DNA from: an uncultured Fretibacterium sp.
GTDB lineage: Bacteria > Synergistota > Synergistia > Synergistales > Aminobacteriaceae
Assembly (NCBI GenBank): GCA_946183145.1
Contig: CAMGZM010000012.1
Coordinates: 1 to 64,000 of the forward strand
Length of the DNA: 64,000 bases
Reading direction: 5' to 3'
Shown piece after piece: positions 8,544 through 17,512 of the stretch (positions are counted from its first letter, which is position 1; each line of letters begins with the position of its first letter). A program made the position numbers and the translations under genes. The notes under the pieces were generated by a model. It saw only the letters and a list, made by a program, of their open reading frames with translations, searched no databases and had not been told where the DNA came from.

Positions 8544-9356
8544 ATGAAAGACATAATGACAGCACCGTTTCTTGTCGAAATGATTCGGACATGCACGAAC
8601 ATGTACAATCACGGCTGGGACGAGCGCAACGGCGGCAATATATCCCTCATGCTTGACGAGTCAGAAGTGGCGGAATACGGAGATGTGAAGAGAGTATTGC
8701 GGACAATCCCGACAGGATTCCGCGCTCCCTCGCTTGAAGGCAAGTACTTTCTTGTTACAGGGACGGGAAAATATTTCAAGAATGTACAGTATGAACCCGC
8801 TGTGAATTTGGGACTCGTGAAAATTTCTGACGGAGGAGAAAACGCGCAACTGTTATGGGGCTTCACTGACGGGGGAAAATTTACGAGCGAATTTCCCGCG
8901 CACATGATGAGCCACGCGACAAGACTCACCGTCAACCCCTCGAACAGAGTCATAATGCACTGCCACCCGACAAACCTTCTTGCGATGACGTACGTACACA
9001 CGCTTGATGAGAAAGCATTTACGCGGACTCTCTGGCAGATGTGCACGGAATGTATTGTAGTTTTCCCGGACGGCGTGAACGTATTGCCGTGGATGCTTTG
9101 CGGAACGAATGAGATCGGCGAGGCTACAGCGGAGAAGATGAAGACAGCAAGACTCGTTGTGTGGGCGCAGCATGGTCTTTACGGAGCGGGTGTTGATCTT
9201 GATGAGGCGTTCGGACTCATTGAGACAGCAGAGAAGGCAGCGGAGATTTACATGAAGATAGCTCACCTTCCGTTAGTCAACACGATCACAGATGAGCAAA
9301 TGCACCTGTTAGAGGGAAGATTCAGCGTAAAAGCCCGTGAAGGGTATTTGTCATAA
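8544..9356 (+). CDS. rhaD: rhamnulose-1-phosphate aldolase
   Basis: Class II zinc aldolase that splits L-rhamnulose 1-phosphate into dihydroxyacetone phosphate and L-lactaldehyde. 270 residues, the family length. Zinc ligands are visible as the HCHPTN pair in the middle and the later AQHGLYG histidine; the N-terminal GWDERNGGNIS loop binds phosphate. It starts six bases after rhaA in the operon, which completes the core pathway. Confidence 0.96.
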   Translation: MKDIMTAPFLVEMIRTCTNMYNHGWDERNGGNISLMLDESEVAEYGDVKRVLRTIPTGFRAPSLEGKYFLVTGTGKYFKNVQYEPAVNLGLVKISDGGENAQLLWGFTDGGKFTSEFPAHMMSHATRLTVNPSNRVIMHCHPTNLLAMTYVHTLDEKAFTRTLWQMCTECIVVFPDGVNVLPWMLCGTNEIGEATAEKMKTARLVVWAQHGLYGAGVDLDEAFGLIETAEKAAEIYMKIAHLPLVNTITDEQMHLLEGRFSVKAREGYLS

Positions 9357-9380
9357 ACACTTAAGGAGGAAAAAATCATA

Positions 9381-10529
9381 ATGGCAAGCCGTATAGTACT
9401 CAACAACATATCGTATCACGGAAAAGGAGCAATCGAGAACATTCCCGCAGACCTCAAAGCGCGCGGAAAAAAGAAAGTCTTTGTGTGCACGGACGCAAGC
9501 CTCGTGAAGTTCGGAGTCAGCAAGAAAGTAACAGACCTCCTCGACAAAGCCGGAATAGCTTACGAGGTTTACAGCGACATCAAACCCAATCCGACAATCG
9601 AGAACGTTCAGAACGGAGTCGCAGCCTTCAAGAAAGCAAACGCCGACTCAATCGTAGCAATCGGCGGAGGCTCTGCAATGGACACAGCGAAAGCCGTCGG
9701 AATCATCATCAACAACCCCGAATTTGCTGACGTAAGAAGCCTTGAAGGAGTCGCACCGACAAAAGCTCATGCCGTATTCACAATCGCAGTACCGACAACA
9801 GCAGGTACAGCAGCAGAAGTTACTATCAACTACGTAATAACGGACGTTGAGAAAAAACGTAAATTTGTCTGCGTTGATACGAATGACATTCCCGAAATAG
9901 CAGTTGTTGACCCCGATATGATGTCATCAATGCCGAAAGGACTCACAGCTTCTACAGGTATGGACGCATTGACTCACGCCATCGAGGGCTATATCACAAA
10001 GGGGCATTGCGAGATTTCCGACATGTTCCATCTGAAAGCAATTGAGCTTATCTCGCACAGTTTACGCGGAGCTGTCGCAGGAACTCCTGAAGGCCGCGAG
10101 GGTATGGCGTTAGGGCAGTACATCGCCGGAATGGGATTCTCAAACGTAGGACTCGGAATCGTTCACAGCATGGCGCACGGACTCTCAGCACTTTACGACA
10201 CACCGCACGGAGTCGCCTGCGCAATCATTCTCCCTTACGGACTCGAATACAACGCACCCGCTGCGGGATTACGTTACCGCGCAATCGGCAAAGCTATGGG
10301 CGTTGAGGGAATCGGCGACATGACAGACGAGGAAGCCTGCAAAGCAACAATAGACGCAGTGAAAAAACTTTCTGCTGACGTTGGAATCCCCGCAGACCTC
10401 AAAGGCATTCTCAAAGAAGAGGACGTGCAGTTCCTCAGCAACTCGGCATTTGCTGACGCTTGCTGTCCGGGCAATCCGAGAGACACGAACGTTGAAGAGA
10501 TTAAAGCACTCTACAGAAGCATGATGTAA
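9381..10529 (+). CDS. fucO: lactaldehyde reductase (iron-dependent alcohol dehydrogenase)
   Basis: Group III iron-dependent alcohol dehydrogenase, 382 residues. The NAD-binding GGGSAMDTAKA, the VPTTAGTAAEVT block and iron-ligand histidines in the HAIEGYI and HSMAHGLSALYDTPHG segments are present. Within a rhamnose operon it would reduce L-lactaldehyde to 1,2-propanediol, the usual anaerobic fate. Strong RBS TAAGGAGG before the ATG. Confidence 0.95.
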   Translation: MASRIVLNNISYHGKGAIENIPADLKARGKKKVFVCTDASLVKFGVSKKVTDLLDKAGIAYEVYSDIKPNPTIENVQNGVAAFKKANADSIVAIGGGSAMDTAKAVGIIINNPEFADVRSLEGVAPTKAHAVFTIAVPTTAGTAAEVTINYVITDVEKKRKFVCVDTNDIPEIAVVDPDMMSSMPKGLTASTGMDALTHAIEGYITKGHCEISDMFHLKAIELISHSLRGAVAGTPEGREGMALGQYIAGMGFSNVGLGIVHSMAHGLSALYDTPHGVACAIILPYGLEYNAPAAGLRYRAIGKAMGVEGIGDMTDEEACKATIDAVKKLSADVGIPADLKGILKEEDVQFLSNSAFADACCPGNPRDTNVEEIKALYRSMM

Positions 10530-10533
10530 CGTG

Positions 10534-10577
10534 AAAATTTCCGGCGGGGCTGAAAGTTGACGGCCTCCCGGATTTTT
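10534..10577 (+). terminator. intra-operon hairpin (partial terminator)
   Basis: TCCGGCGGGG can pair with CCTCCCGGA across a loop and is followed by six T. It lies between fucO and the transporter ATPase and probably lowers rather than stops read-through, since the transporter genes follow in the same direction. Confidence 0.5.
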
Positions 10578-10599
10578 TGCTGAAAGGAGGAATCGTTAC

Positions 10600-12102
10600 T
10601 TGTCGGAATATATCTTAGAGCTTAACGGAATAACGAAAATATTTCCCGGCGTTAAGGCACTCGATAACGTTCACTTCAACTTGAAAGCAGGAGAAATTCA
10701 CGCCCTCGCAGGTGAAAACGGTGCAGGAAAATCCACGTTTATAAAAGTTATAACGGGAGCGCACCAGCCTGACGGAGGAGAAATCATCCTTAACGGGGAA
10801 AAAGTCGTAATGTCTGACCCAATCATCGCACAAGAACGCGGAATCGCCGCAATCTATCAGCACGCCGCAAGTTACCCGGATTTGAGCGTCGCAGAGAATA
10901 TTTTTGCCGGCCATGAGTACAAGATCGGGCCTTTCATTGATTGGGGCAAAATGAACCGCGAGGCAAAGAAACTTCTTGAAGCTGTTGACGCGGATTTCAG
11001 CCCTACCGCTTCTGTCGGCTCATTGTCAGTAGCTCAGCAGCAGCTTGTAGAAATCGCAAAAGCCCTCTCAATGAACGCAAAAATTCTCATCATGGACGAA
11101 CCTACAGCGGCGTTATCACAGCGCGAGGCAGAAGCACTCTACAAGATAGCGTTACGGTTGCGCGATAACGGCACCGGGATAATATTAATCTCCCACAGAT
11201 TCGAGGACATGTACGGACTCGCAGAACGTGTTACGGTTTTCCGCGATGCTCAGTACATAGGCACGTGGAATCTTCACGAGGTCGAGCAGTCATTCCTCAT
11301 TCATCAGATGGTCGGGCGAGACATCAACCAGTTGTACCCGAAAAAAGAAACCGAAACAGGCGAGGAGCTTTTACGGCTTGAGAATCTGAGTCGCACAGGA
11401 TTTTTCCGCGATGTGAATATTACTGTGAAGGCCGGGGAAATTGTCGGCTTAACGGGACTCGTTGGTGCAGGACGCACTGAGGTAATGGAGTCAGTTTTCG
11501 GAGTCCATCAGCCCGACTCAGGCAAAATATTTTTCATGGGCGAGGAAATTCACGGACATACGCCGACTCAGATGATGGAAAAAGGATTAGGCTACCTTCC
11601 TGAAGACAGGCAGAAAGACGGACTCTTGTTGCAGTGGTCAATCAATCATAATATCTCTCTCCCTGTAATGGCGAAAGAATGCCAGAACGGAATCTTTGTC
11701 AGTCCCAAAAAAGAACGCCAGCTTTCAGACGGAATGAAAGATTTGCTTGCGATAAAAGCTCCAGACACTGACACATTAACGGGCGCATTATCGGGAGGCA
11801 ATCAGCAGAAGGTTGTCGTTGCGAAACAGTTGGCAGCGAACCCGAAAATGATAATTCTTGACGAGCCGACAAAAGGAGTCGACGTTGGAAGCAAAGCCGC
11901 TATCTACGAAATTATGAGCGATCTTGCCTCTCAGGGACTCGGAATCCTCATGATTAGCTCCGAATTGCCTGAAGTCATCAACATGTCAGACCGTATATAT
12001 GTCATGAGCGAGGGGAAAATCACAGCCGAGTTCACCGACACAAAGAGCCTCACGCAAGAAATAATCTTGAATGCGGCCATGCCTCAGTCAAAAGCGTCAT
12101 AA
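10600..12102 (+). CDS. sugar ABC transporter ATP-binding protein (probable rhamnose importer)
   Basis: Duplicated ABC ATPase of the CUT2 sugar importer class, 500 residues. The first half has a Walker A GENGAGKST near residue 40, a signature LSVAQQQ and Walker B ILIMDEPTAAL. The second half has the degenerate GLVGAGRTE loop typical of this class, then LSGGNQQK and IILDEPTKGVDVG. The start is TTG at 10600, supported by AAAGGAGG nine bases upstream. Neighbouring permeases and binding protein complete one importer, equivalent in role to rhizobial RhaT. Confidence 0.92.
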   Translation: MSEYILELNGITKIFPGVKALDNVHFNLKAGEIHALAGENGAGKSTFIKVITGAHQPDGGEIILNGEKVVMSDPIIAQERGIAAIYQHAASYPDLSVAENIFAGHEYKIGPFIDWGKMNREAKKLLEAVDADFSPTASVGSLSVAQQQLVEIAKALSMNAKILIMDEPTAALSQREAEALYKIALRLRDNGTGIILISHRFEDMYGLAERVTVFRDAQYIGTWNLHEVEQSFLIHQMVGRDINQLYPKKETETGEELLRLENLSRTGFFRDVNITVKAGEIVGLTGLVGAGRTEVMESVFGVHQPDSGKIFFMGEEIHGHTPTQMMEKGLGYLPEDRQKDGLLLQWSINHNISLPVMAKECQNGIFVSPKKERQLSDGMKDLLAIKAPDTDTLTGALSGGNQQKVVVAKQLAANPKMIILDEPTKGVDVGSKAAIYEIMSDLASQGLGILMISSELPEVINMSDRIYVMSEGKITAEFTDTKSLTQEIILNAAMPQSKAS

Positions 12103-12118
12103 GGGAGGAGGAGTCATA

Positions 12119-13123
12119 ATGGCTAAACACAAATCGGTGTATTCATTCCTGATTGAGCACAGAGAGCTTCCCCTTCTCGGAGTGCTTGCGCTGTTATTGT
12201 TCGCGGTGAATGTGAGAGTGCCGGGTTATCTCGCAAATTCATGGCTCAACGTCCTCAAGAACGGCTCAATAAACATGGTGATGTGCTGCGGAATGCTCTG
12301 CGTGCTTCTTGTCGGGTCAATCGACATTTCTACAACGGCTGTGCTTGCGTTCGCCGGGGCTGTCGCGGGCAAACTGATGGGACTCGGAGTGATTCAGAAC
12401 ACGTTATTGATGTTCGTGCTTGGGATTGCAATCGGCGCGGCTATCGGTGCGGTGAACGGAGTCCTTATGAGCTACGGAAGAGTCATCGCGTTAATTGTTA
12501 CATTAGGCACAAGCTACATTGTCCGGGCATTAATCCCAATGAACTGGCTTTTAGGCATGAACAAAGTCAACCCGACTCAGCTCACACAGTCATTCAAAGA
12601 CAGCCTCATCAATCATGAATTTTTAGGGCTTCCGTTCCTCGTATGGCTTGCTGTACTCGTTGTGATTGGGACTGCAATATTCCTCAACTACACACGCACA
12701 GGCCGAAATCTTTACGCTGTCGGCTCAAACGCTGAGGCTGCACAAATGCGCGGAGTACACCTCAACAAGATTCGAGTCCTTGCTCACACAATATGCGGAG
12801 CTTCAGCAGGACTCGCCGGAATAATGTGGCTCGCGTTCTATGCTGCTATCGAGAAAGGATCAGCGACGGGCGATGAGATGTTCACGATTGCCGCGTGCGT
12901 TCTCGGAGGAGTGAGCGTTACGGGCGGTTACGGGAAAATCACGGGCGTTGTTATCGGCGCGCTTATGGTTGCGTTCATTGACAGCGCGATTCCTCAGATG
13001 GGCATCGGCAACTCAATGATTACGGAGTTCATCAAAGGCATTCTGTTGCTGTTCGCGATTCTCCTCAACGTGATACTTCAGAGGATTTCAGCAAAACAAG
13101 ATTTAGCAGGGAGGAATATATAG
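12119..13123 (+). CDS. sugar ABC transporter permease 1 (CUT2)
   Basis: Integral membrane permease of the RbsC/RhaP type, 334 residues with about ten hydrophobic segments. The GSIDISTTAVLAFAGAVAG motif near residues 65-85 and the GGVSVTGGYGKI loop match the family. I choose the ATG at 12119 because GGGAGGAGG lies immediately upstream; an upstream in-frame ATG would overlap the ATPase gene. Works with the adjacent permease as a heterodimer. Confidence 0.9.
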   Translation: MAKHKSVYSFLIEHRELPLLGVLALLLFAVNVRVPGYLANSWLNVLKNGSINMVMCCGMLCVLLVGSIDISTTAVLAFAGAVAGKLMGLGVIQNTLLMFVLGIAIGAAIGAVNGVLMSYGRVIALIVTLGTSYIVRALIPMNWLLGMNKVNPTQLTQSFKDSLINHEFLGLPFLVWLAVLVVIGTAIFLNYTRTGRNLYAVGSNAEAAQMRGVHLNKIRVLAHTICGASAGLAGIMWLAFYAAIEKGSATGDEMFTIAACVLGGVSVTGGYGKITGVVIGALMVAFIDSAIPQMGIGNSMITEFIKGILLLFAILLNVILQRISAKQDLAGRNI

Positions 13124-13125
13124 CC

Positions 13126-14196
13126 ATGAAGAAGATAAAAGATTTTTTCACGAGCTGGGAATTTTTCCTTGTGATACTTCTTGCTGTAGTGTGCGCTGTG
13201 TTCTATTACGTTGACGCAGGAAGAGTTGCCGCGGGAATTTCACGCCGTCCCGTTTTCTATTTCGCAAATGTCGTGCGCTCAATGAGGCCGTATTTCCTTT
13301 ACAGCTTTATGACACTCGGAATGATGTTGATTCTTGCGATGGGAGATATTGACATTTCTGTAGGCGCAATAGGGACTCTAAGTGTTGTTACATTGGGCGT
13401 AACGTATAACAATCTTGCAGTTCTCGGCGGTATGTCCGGGCCTGTTGCATTAACACTCTCATTAATGGCATGTCTTGCTGTCGGGTGTATATGCGGTGCG
13501 TTAAACGGATTCTTATGCACAAGATTCAAAGAGCTGTTCTCGATGATAATAACGCTTGCAACGCAGTTATTCTTCCGGGGCTTCAGCTATCTGATAATCG
13601 GCGGAGATACTCTCACGTTCAAAGATCCTACATTCCGTTCATTGTCAGCTCTCAACAAACTTATTGATGTTGCGGGCGTAAAAGTCCCGGTGTCATTGCC
13701 TGTATTCTTAGTGTTTGCGGTGATATTTTTCGTGTGGCTTCACATGACGGGCAACGGGCGCAAAATTTTCGCAATCGGCACGAATCGTTCAGCAACTTAC
13801 TACTCAGGAGTACAGACCGACAAAATAAAATTCTGGTGCTTCGTCATCGCGGGACTAATGAGCGCGGTAACAGGCATATTCTTTGTGGGAAATTCGTCAT
13901 CAAGCGTCAAGGCTGACATAATGGACGGCTATCACATGTACGCAATCGCCGCGGCAGTTCTGGGAGGCTTCTCGACAGATGGCGGAAAAGGAAGCGTAAT
14001 CGGCGCGGCAATATCGCTCGTGATTTTCGGAGTCGTGAAATTCGGACTCGGTACGCTTTTCGGGTTTGCTGACAGCGCGGTGAATCTCTCTGTCGGCGTG
14101 ATACTGATTCTCAGCGTGTTAGTGCCTAATCTCATTGAGGACTGGCAGAACGCAAGAAGAGTAGCGAGGCGCAGGGCAGAAGCTCGGCACTCATAA
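13126..14196 (+). CDS. sugar ABC transporter permease 2 (CUT2)
   Basis: Second membrane subunit, 356 residues, with about nine transmembrane segments. GDIDISVGAIGTLS and the late VLGGFSTDGGKGSVIG block are the paralogous counterparts of the motifs in the preceding permease. The gene starts two bases after it with GGGAGGAA as ribosome binding site. Two non-identical permeases are the rule in rhamnose and autoinducer-2 type importers. Confidence 0.9.
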   Translation: MKKIKDFFTSWEFFLVILLAVVCAVFYYVDAGRVAAGISRRPVFYFANVVRSMRPYFLYSFMTLGMMLILAMGDIDISVGAIGTLSVVTLGVTYNNLAVLGGMSGPVALTLSLMACLAVGCICGALNGFLCTRFKELFSMIITLATQLFFRGFSYLIIGGDTLTFKDPTFRSLSALNKLIDVAGVKVPVSLPVFLVFAVIFFVWLHMTGNGRKIFAIGTNRSATYYSGVQTDKIKFWCFVIAGLMSAVTGIFFVGNSSSSVKADIMDGYHMYAIAAAVLGGFSTDGGKGSVIGAAISLVIFGVVKFGLGTLFGFADSAVNLSVGVILILSVLVPNLIEDWQNARRVARRRAEARHS

Positions 14197-14218
14197 TCAT
14201 AAAAGGAGGCAACATTTC

Positions 14219-15232
14219 ATGAAAAAAGTATTAGCGTTAGTATTAGTGTTATCGTTGGCGTTTACGGGAGTCGCATTCTCAGCGGACAAACCCGCAAAGG
14301 GAATCACAATCGGCGTAGTGTATAAGCAGTCGGGAAATCCTTACTTCCAGGCGGGAGTCGCAGGTTTCCAGAAGGCAGCGGACGAGCTCGGATTCACATT
14401 CATGCACGACGGCCCGGACGACGGAAGCTCAGACGGACAGATCCGAATCATCGAGAACTACATAGCACAGGGCGTTGATGTTCTCTGCGTGTCAGCGAAT
14501 GACCCGGCCTCACTCGTTGATGTCTGCAACGAAGCTCGCGAGGCAGGAATCAAGGTCATAACGTGGGACGCTCCCGTAGACCCTGAAGGAAGAGACCTTG
14601 ACGTTGAACCCGCAAGCGCAAAAGTTATCGCACTCACTCAGCTTGACTCAATGGTGAAATCAATCGGCGGCGAGGGACAAATCGCAATCCTCTCGGCAAT
14701 GGCTACAGCTCCGAATCAAAATTTGTGGATTTCATTCATGCAGGAAGCATTAAAGAGCGGAGATCCGAAATATGCGAAAATTGATTTCGTAGGGGTTGTA
14801 TATGGTGATGATGAGTACACAAAATCTTTCAACGAGACTCAAGCACTCCTCGAAAAATATCCGAACCTCAAAGGAATAATCGTACCCACAACAGTAGGCG
14901 CGCCCGCCGTCAGCAAGTGCATTATGGACGCAAAACGCAACGTGAAAGTTACAGGGCTTACGCTTGCTTCTGACATGAAGGAGTTTATCGACAAGGGAAT
15001 CGCTGATGAGACATTCTTGTGGAATCCTACACAGCTCGGTTATGCGGCTTCATACGCGGCTGTTGCGTTCGTGAAAGGGCAGATTTCCGGCAAAGAGGGC
15101 GAGACCTTCAACGCTGGCGAGGTCGGAACGCTCACGATTGAGAAGGCAGCCGACGGAGGGACAATCAGCTTCCTCAACAAGCTCAACACGTTCAACAAAG
15201 AAACCGTTGACGCTTGGATTAACATTCTGTAA
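14219..15232 (+). CDS. rhaS: rhamnose-type periplasmic sugar-binding protein
   Basis: Substrate-binding protein of the importer, 337 residues. A clear signal peptide (basic start, hydrophobic residues 4-18, probable cut after the AFS-A region) is followed by the periplasmic-binding fold typical of sugar-binding type 4 domains, including the KQSGNPYFQA start and VDVLCVSANDP strand. It has an excellent RBS AAAAGGAGG. Specificity for rhamnose is inferred from operon context. Confidence 0.9.
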   Translation: MKKVLALVLVLSLAFTGVAFSADKPAKGITIGVVYKQSGNPYFQAGVAGFQKAADELGFTFMHDGPDDGSSDGQIRIIENYIAQGVDVLCVSANDPASLVDVCNEAREAGIKVITWDAPVDPEGRDLDVEPASAKVIALTQLDSMVKSIGGEGQIAILSAMATAPNQNLWISFMQEALKSGDPKYAKIDFVGVVYGDDEYTKSFNETQALLEKYPNLKGIIVPTTVGAPAVSKCIMDAKRNVKVTGLTLASDMKEFIDKGIADETFLWNPTQLGYAASYAAVAFVKGQISGKEGETFNAGEVGTLTIEKAADGGTISFLNKLNTFNKETVDAWINIL

Positions 15233-15248
15233 CAGAGATTAACACACT

Positions 15249-15283
15249 TGCCCCGTGAGAAAATTCGCGGGGTATTTTGTTAC
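15249..15283 (+). terminator. terminator after the binding protein
   Basis: CCCCGTGAGAAAATTCGCGGGG hairpin region (stem CCCCG/CGGGG with inner pairs) followed by TATTTTGTT. It would end most of the rhamnose operon transcript before the last two small genes. Confidence 0.75.
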
Positions 15284-15291
15284 TTTTTCCC

Positions 15292-15798
15292 ATGAAGATT
15301 AATTCTCAGGTTTTCACGAAATTTTGCGCGTATATGAGTCTCTCATTGGCCGTTATGATTCTCACTGCTTACTTGATGGCGGATAAGGGATTTGATTTTC
15401 TTGCTGACATGGCCGGGGGGAAGGCTCTCGGAATCTGGCTGATAATTATTTTAGCGGGAGCTGTTACGGCTTTCATCATCCGTAAACGAATCTGGTACAT
15501 GAATCTTTCATCATTGATTGTGATTCTCGTCATTTACTCCGTGCTTGAAGGCGTAATGTTCTCCGTTTTGTTTCTCGGTGACTCGCTAATTGCTGACGTG
15601 ATAATCTCGGTCATCTTCATTCTTGCGGCATTAACTTACAGCGAAAAGGCCATGACGCGAAAAGGAGACTCGAATCAATCCGCGCTCGCCTGGTCATTGT
15701 CGACTCATTTCGGCGTGATGATGGTGATTTCGTTCTGGGTGTTAATCTGGGGAGCATGGGACACAACAAAGAGACGTTACTCAAGAGGAAGGAGATAA
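15292..15798 (+). CDS. multispanning membrane protein of unknown function
   Basis: 168 residues with about five to six hydrophobic helices. The arrangement of short loops and the run EGVMFSVLF followed by a long helix and a basic loop is faintly like Bax-inhibitor-1/YccA proteins, but half the usual confidence-giving motifs are missing, so I leave it unnamed. It begins just after the terminator behind the binding-protein gene, without a clear ribosome binding site, and its 3' end carries the RBS of rhaM. A TTG five codons upstream is an alternative start. Confidence 0.6.
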   Translation: MKINSQVFTKFCAYMSLSLAVMILTAYLMADKGFDFLADMAGGKALGIWLIIILAGAVTAFIIRKRIWYMNLSSLIVILVIYSVLEGVMFSVLFLGDSLIADVIISVIFILAALTYSEKAMTRKGDSNQSALAWSLSTHFGVMMVISFWVLIWGAWDTTKRRYSRGRR

Positions 15799-15802
15799 AA
15801 TC

Positions 15803-16120
15803 ATGGAGCGTTACGCATGGAAAGCAACAGTAAAGCCGGGAATGCTCGCGGAATATCGCAGACGGCACGACAACATTTGGCCGGAGATGAAAGAATTGCT
15901 GAAGTCCGCCGGGATTCGCAACTATACGATCTGGAACGTAGGCAATGAACTTTTCGGGTACTATGAGTGCGAGAAGGGAGTCGATTTCGCCGCAAAGACT
16001 CAGGCTGAAAGTGAAGTTGTTGACCGCTGGAATGAATACATGAAGGACGTTATGACGATGGAGATGGATCCTGTTACGGGAGCACAGCCGAAATTAGAGC
16101 AGGTGTTTTTCCTCGAATAG
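15803..16120 (+). CDS. rhaM: L-rhamnose mutarotase
   Basis: Small ferredoxin-like-fold enzyme (105 residues, family length about 104) that interconverts the alpha and beta anomers of L-rhamnose so that RhaA can use them. The conserved YRRRHDNIWPEM stretch holds the active-site histidine, and WNVGNELFGYYE and WNEYMKDVM are typical. RBS AAGGAGA overlaps the stop region of the upstream gene. Closes the rhamnose locus. Confidence 0.95.
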   Translation: MERYAWKATVKPGMLAEYRRRHDNIWPEMKELLKSAGIRNYTIWNVGNELFGYYECEKGVDFAAKTQAESEVVDRWNEYMKDVMTMEMDPVTGAQPKLEQVFFLE

Positions 16121-16129
16121 CTGAATGAT

Positions 16130-16168
16130 TGAGTCCCTCTTGTGAATGCAGGAGGGATTCTTTTTTAC
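16130..16168 (+). terminator. rhamnose locus terminator
   Basis: GAGTCCCTC and GGAGGGATTC form a hairpin followed by six T, just after the rhaM stop. Confidence 0.8.
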
Positions 16169-16230
16169 TTGTAGTATTGATATAATGTCTCATATATTCA
16201 CAAATTATAATTAATCTCACATGAAAGGAC

Positions 16231-16260
16231 TTGACATCAGTGATTAAGGCTTGGTATAAT
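16231..16260 (+). promoter_or_regulatory. near-consensus housekeeping promoter of the glycan operon
   Basis: TTGACA at 16231-16236 and TATAAT at 16255-16260, both perfect, with an 18-bp spacer. It is the strongest promoter match seen in the window and is followed at once by the pentanucleotide tract. Confidence 0.85.
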
Positions 16261-16304
16261 TCACCTCACCTCACCTCACCTCACCTCACCTCACCTCACC
16301 TCAC
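16261..16304 (+). repeat. pentanucleotide tandem repeat (TCACC)8 plus TCAC
   Basis: Eight perfect TCACC units and a partial ninth follow directly after the -10 box, so the tract covers the expected transcription start and the first bases of the leader of the glycan operon. Confidence 0.95.
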
Positions 16305-16402
16305 TAACTAATTTTTTTTGCTTTTTACGGGCTTCATCTTTACTTTCACACAGAGAAAATTTTTATCCTTCATTCAAATGTAGATTCAGGGGGGCATAAC
16401 TG

Positions 16403-16810
16403 ATGTCCTTTTTTCCTGAGTCACGCGGGATGTTTCTTCTTGCTGTCTTTGCGTCGTATATCATTGAGGCAATAATCGATTCCGCAATTCATCAGATAAT
16501 TCTGTCATTCGCGCTTTTACTCTGCCGTGAGAGCATCACATTAAGGGTTCGCGTATTCATGACGGGGATTGTGATACTTTGTCTTGTTTTCGGGGGGCTT
16601 TACGGGCTGAAGGTTCTGCGGGCTTCATTCATGGCCGAAAAATTTTTGCTGACAAGAGCCGTAACACTCATGACATTTTTCACTGTGCTTTTTGCGTTCA
16701 CGTCAAAAGAATACGTGCCTCTTTTCGCGTCTCTTCTGACTCTCGCGCTTTTCATGGCTGTGAATGTCAGCATACGGCGTTCAGTTCGCAGGGTTATGGG
16801 AGCGCATTAA
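16403..16810 (+). CDS. small membrane protein preceding the sugar transferase
   Basis: 135 residues with about four hydrophobic helices and a basic C-terminus; no family recognised. RBS GGGGGGC precedes the ATG. Its stop overlaps the ATG of the sugar transferase by one base, so the two are translationally coupled and probably work together at the membrane, for example as an accessory of the transferase. First gene of the surface-glycan operon. Confidence 0.75.
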   Translation: MSFFPESRGMFLLAVFASYIIEAIIDSAIHQIILSFALLLCRESITLRVRVFMTGIVILCLVFGGLYGLKVLRASFMAEKFLLTRAVTLMTFFTVLFAFTSKEYVPLFASLLTLALFMAVNVSIRRSVRRVMGAH

Positions 16811-17430
16811 TGAGGAAGACACTGTATCATTTCTCGAAGCGCGTTATTGATGTCGCTGTCTCAATCATTGTGCTTGCGGTTCTGTTCCCTGTTCTTGTGA
16901 TTGTTGGTCTCTGCGTTTGGCTGACGAGTCCCGGCCCCGTGATTCACGCCCGTAAATGTGTCAGCAAAAACGGCTGTTACTTCATGTACAAATTCCGCAC
17001 AATGTTCAATGACGCGGATAACCTCGAAAAATATCTCACTCCCTCACAAGTTGAAGAGTATCACAGAAACATAAAGGTGATGAATGATCCCCGCATAACA
17101 GGAGTCGGGAAAATTCTGCGGAGATTAAGCCTCGATGAATTTCCGCAGCTCTGGAACGTCATCAAAGGCGATATGAGTCTCGTAGGTCCGAGGCTGCTTG
17201 CTGTTGATGAAGTACATCTTTATGACAAGAAACTTCTTGATGAAATATTGTCGGTCAAGCCGGGTGTTACAGGTTACTGGCAGACACACGGAAGAAGCAG
17301 CGCGAATTATGACAGCGGAAAACGCCAGGAGCTTGAGCTGTACTACATCCGTAATCAGTCATTCATTCTTGACATGAAGATACTTGCGCTCACATTTACG
17401 GTTATTGTGAACGGCGGCGGCGCGATGTAA
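16810..17430 (+). CDS. undecaprenyl-phosphate sugar-1-phosphate transferase
   Basis: Bacterial sugar transferase of the PglC/WbaP catalytic-domain type, 206 residues. One N-terminal membrane helix (about residues 13-38) leads into [22 protein letters not shown] and GDMSLVGPR, the family signatures including the catalytic Asp-Glu pair. It transfers a sugar phosphate to the lipid carrier, starting glycan assembly on the cytoplasmic face. The ATG at 16810 overlaps the upstream stop (TAATG); the frame is open further upstream, but that part is out of frame with any homology. Confidence 0.92.
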   Translation: MRKTLYHFSKRVIDVAVSIIVLAVLFPVLVIVGLCVWLTSPGPVIHARKCVSKNGCYFMYKFRTMFNDADNLEKYLTPSQVEEYHRNIKVMNDPRITGVGKILRRLSLDEFPQLWNVIKGDMSLVGPRLLAVDEVHLYDKKLLDEILSVKPGVTGYWQTHGRSSANYDSGKRQELELYYIRNQSFILDMKILALTFTVIVNGGGAM

Positions 17431-17512
17431 CGGAAAACGAATGCGCTTCTGCTTTTACTGCGTGCTAAATCAAAGTATAATACCTCCCATTAATCAGGAA
17501 GGACGGCAGAAA

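Noticed and set aside
15233-15291. Attenuator of rhaM with a sensor function
   Set aside because: The hairpin is a plain terminator; no alternative pairing or leader peptide was found.
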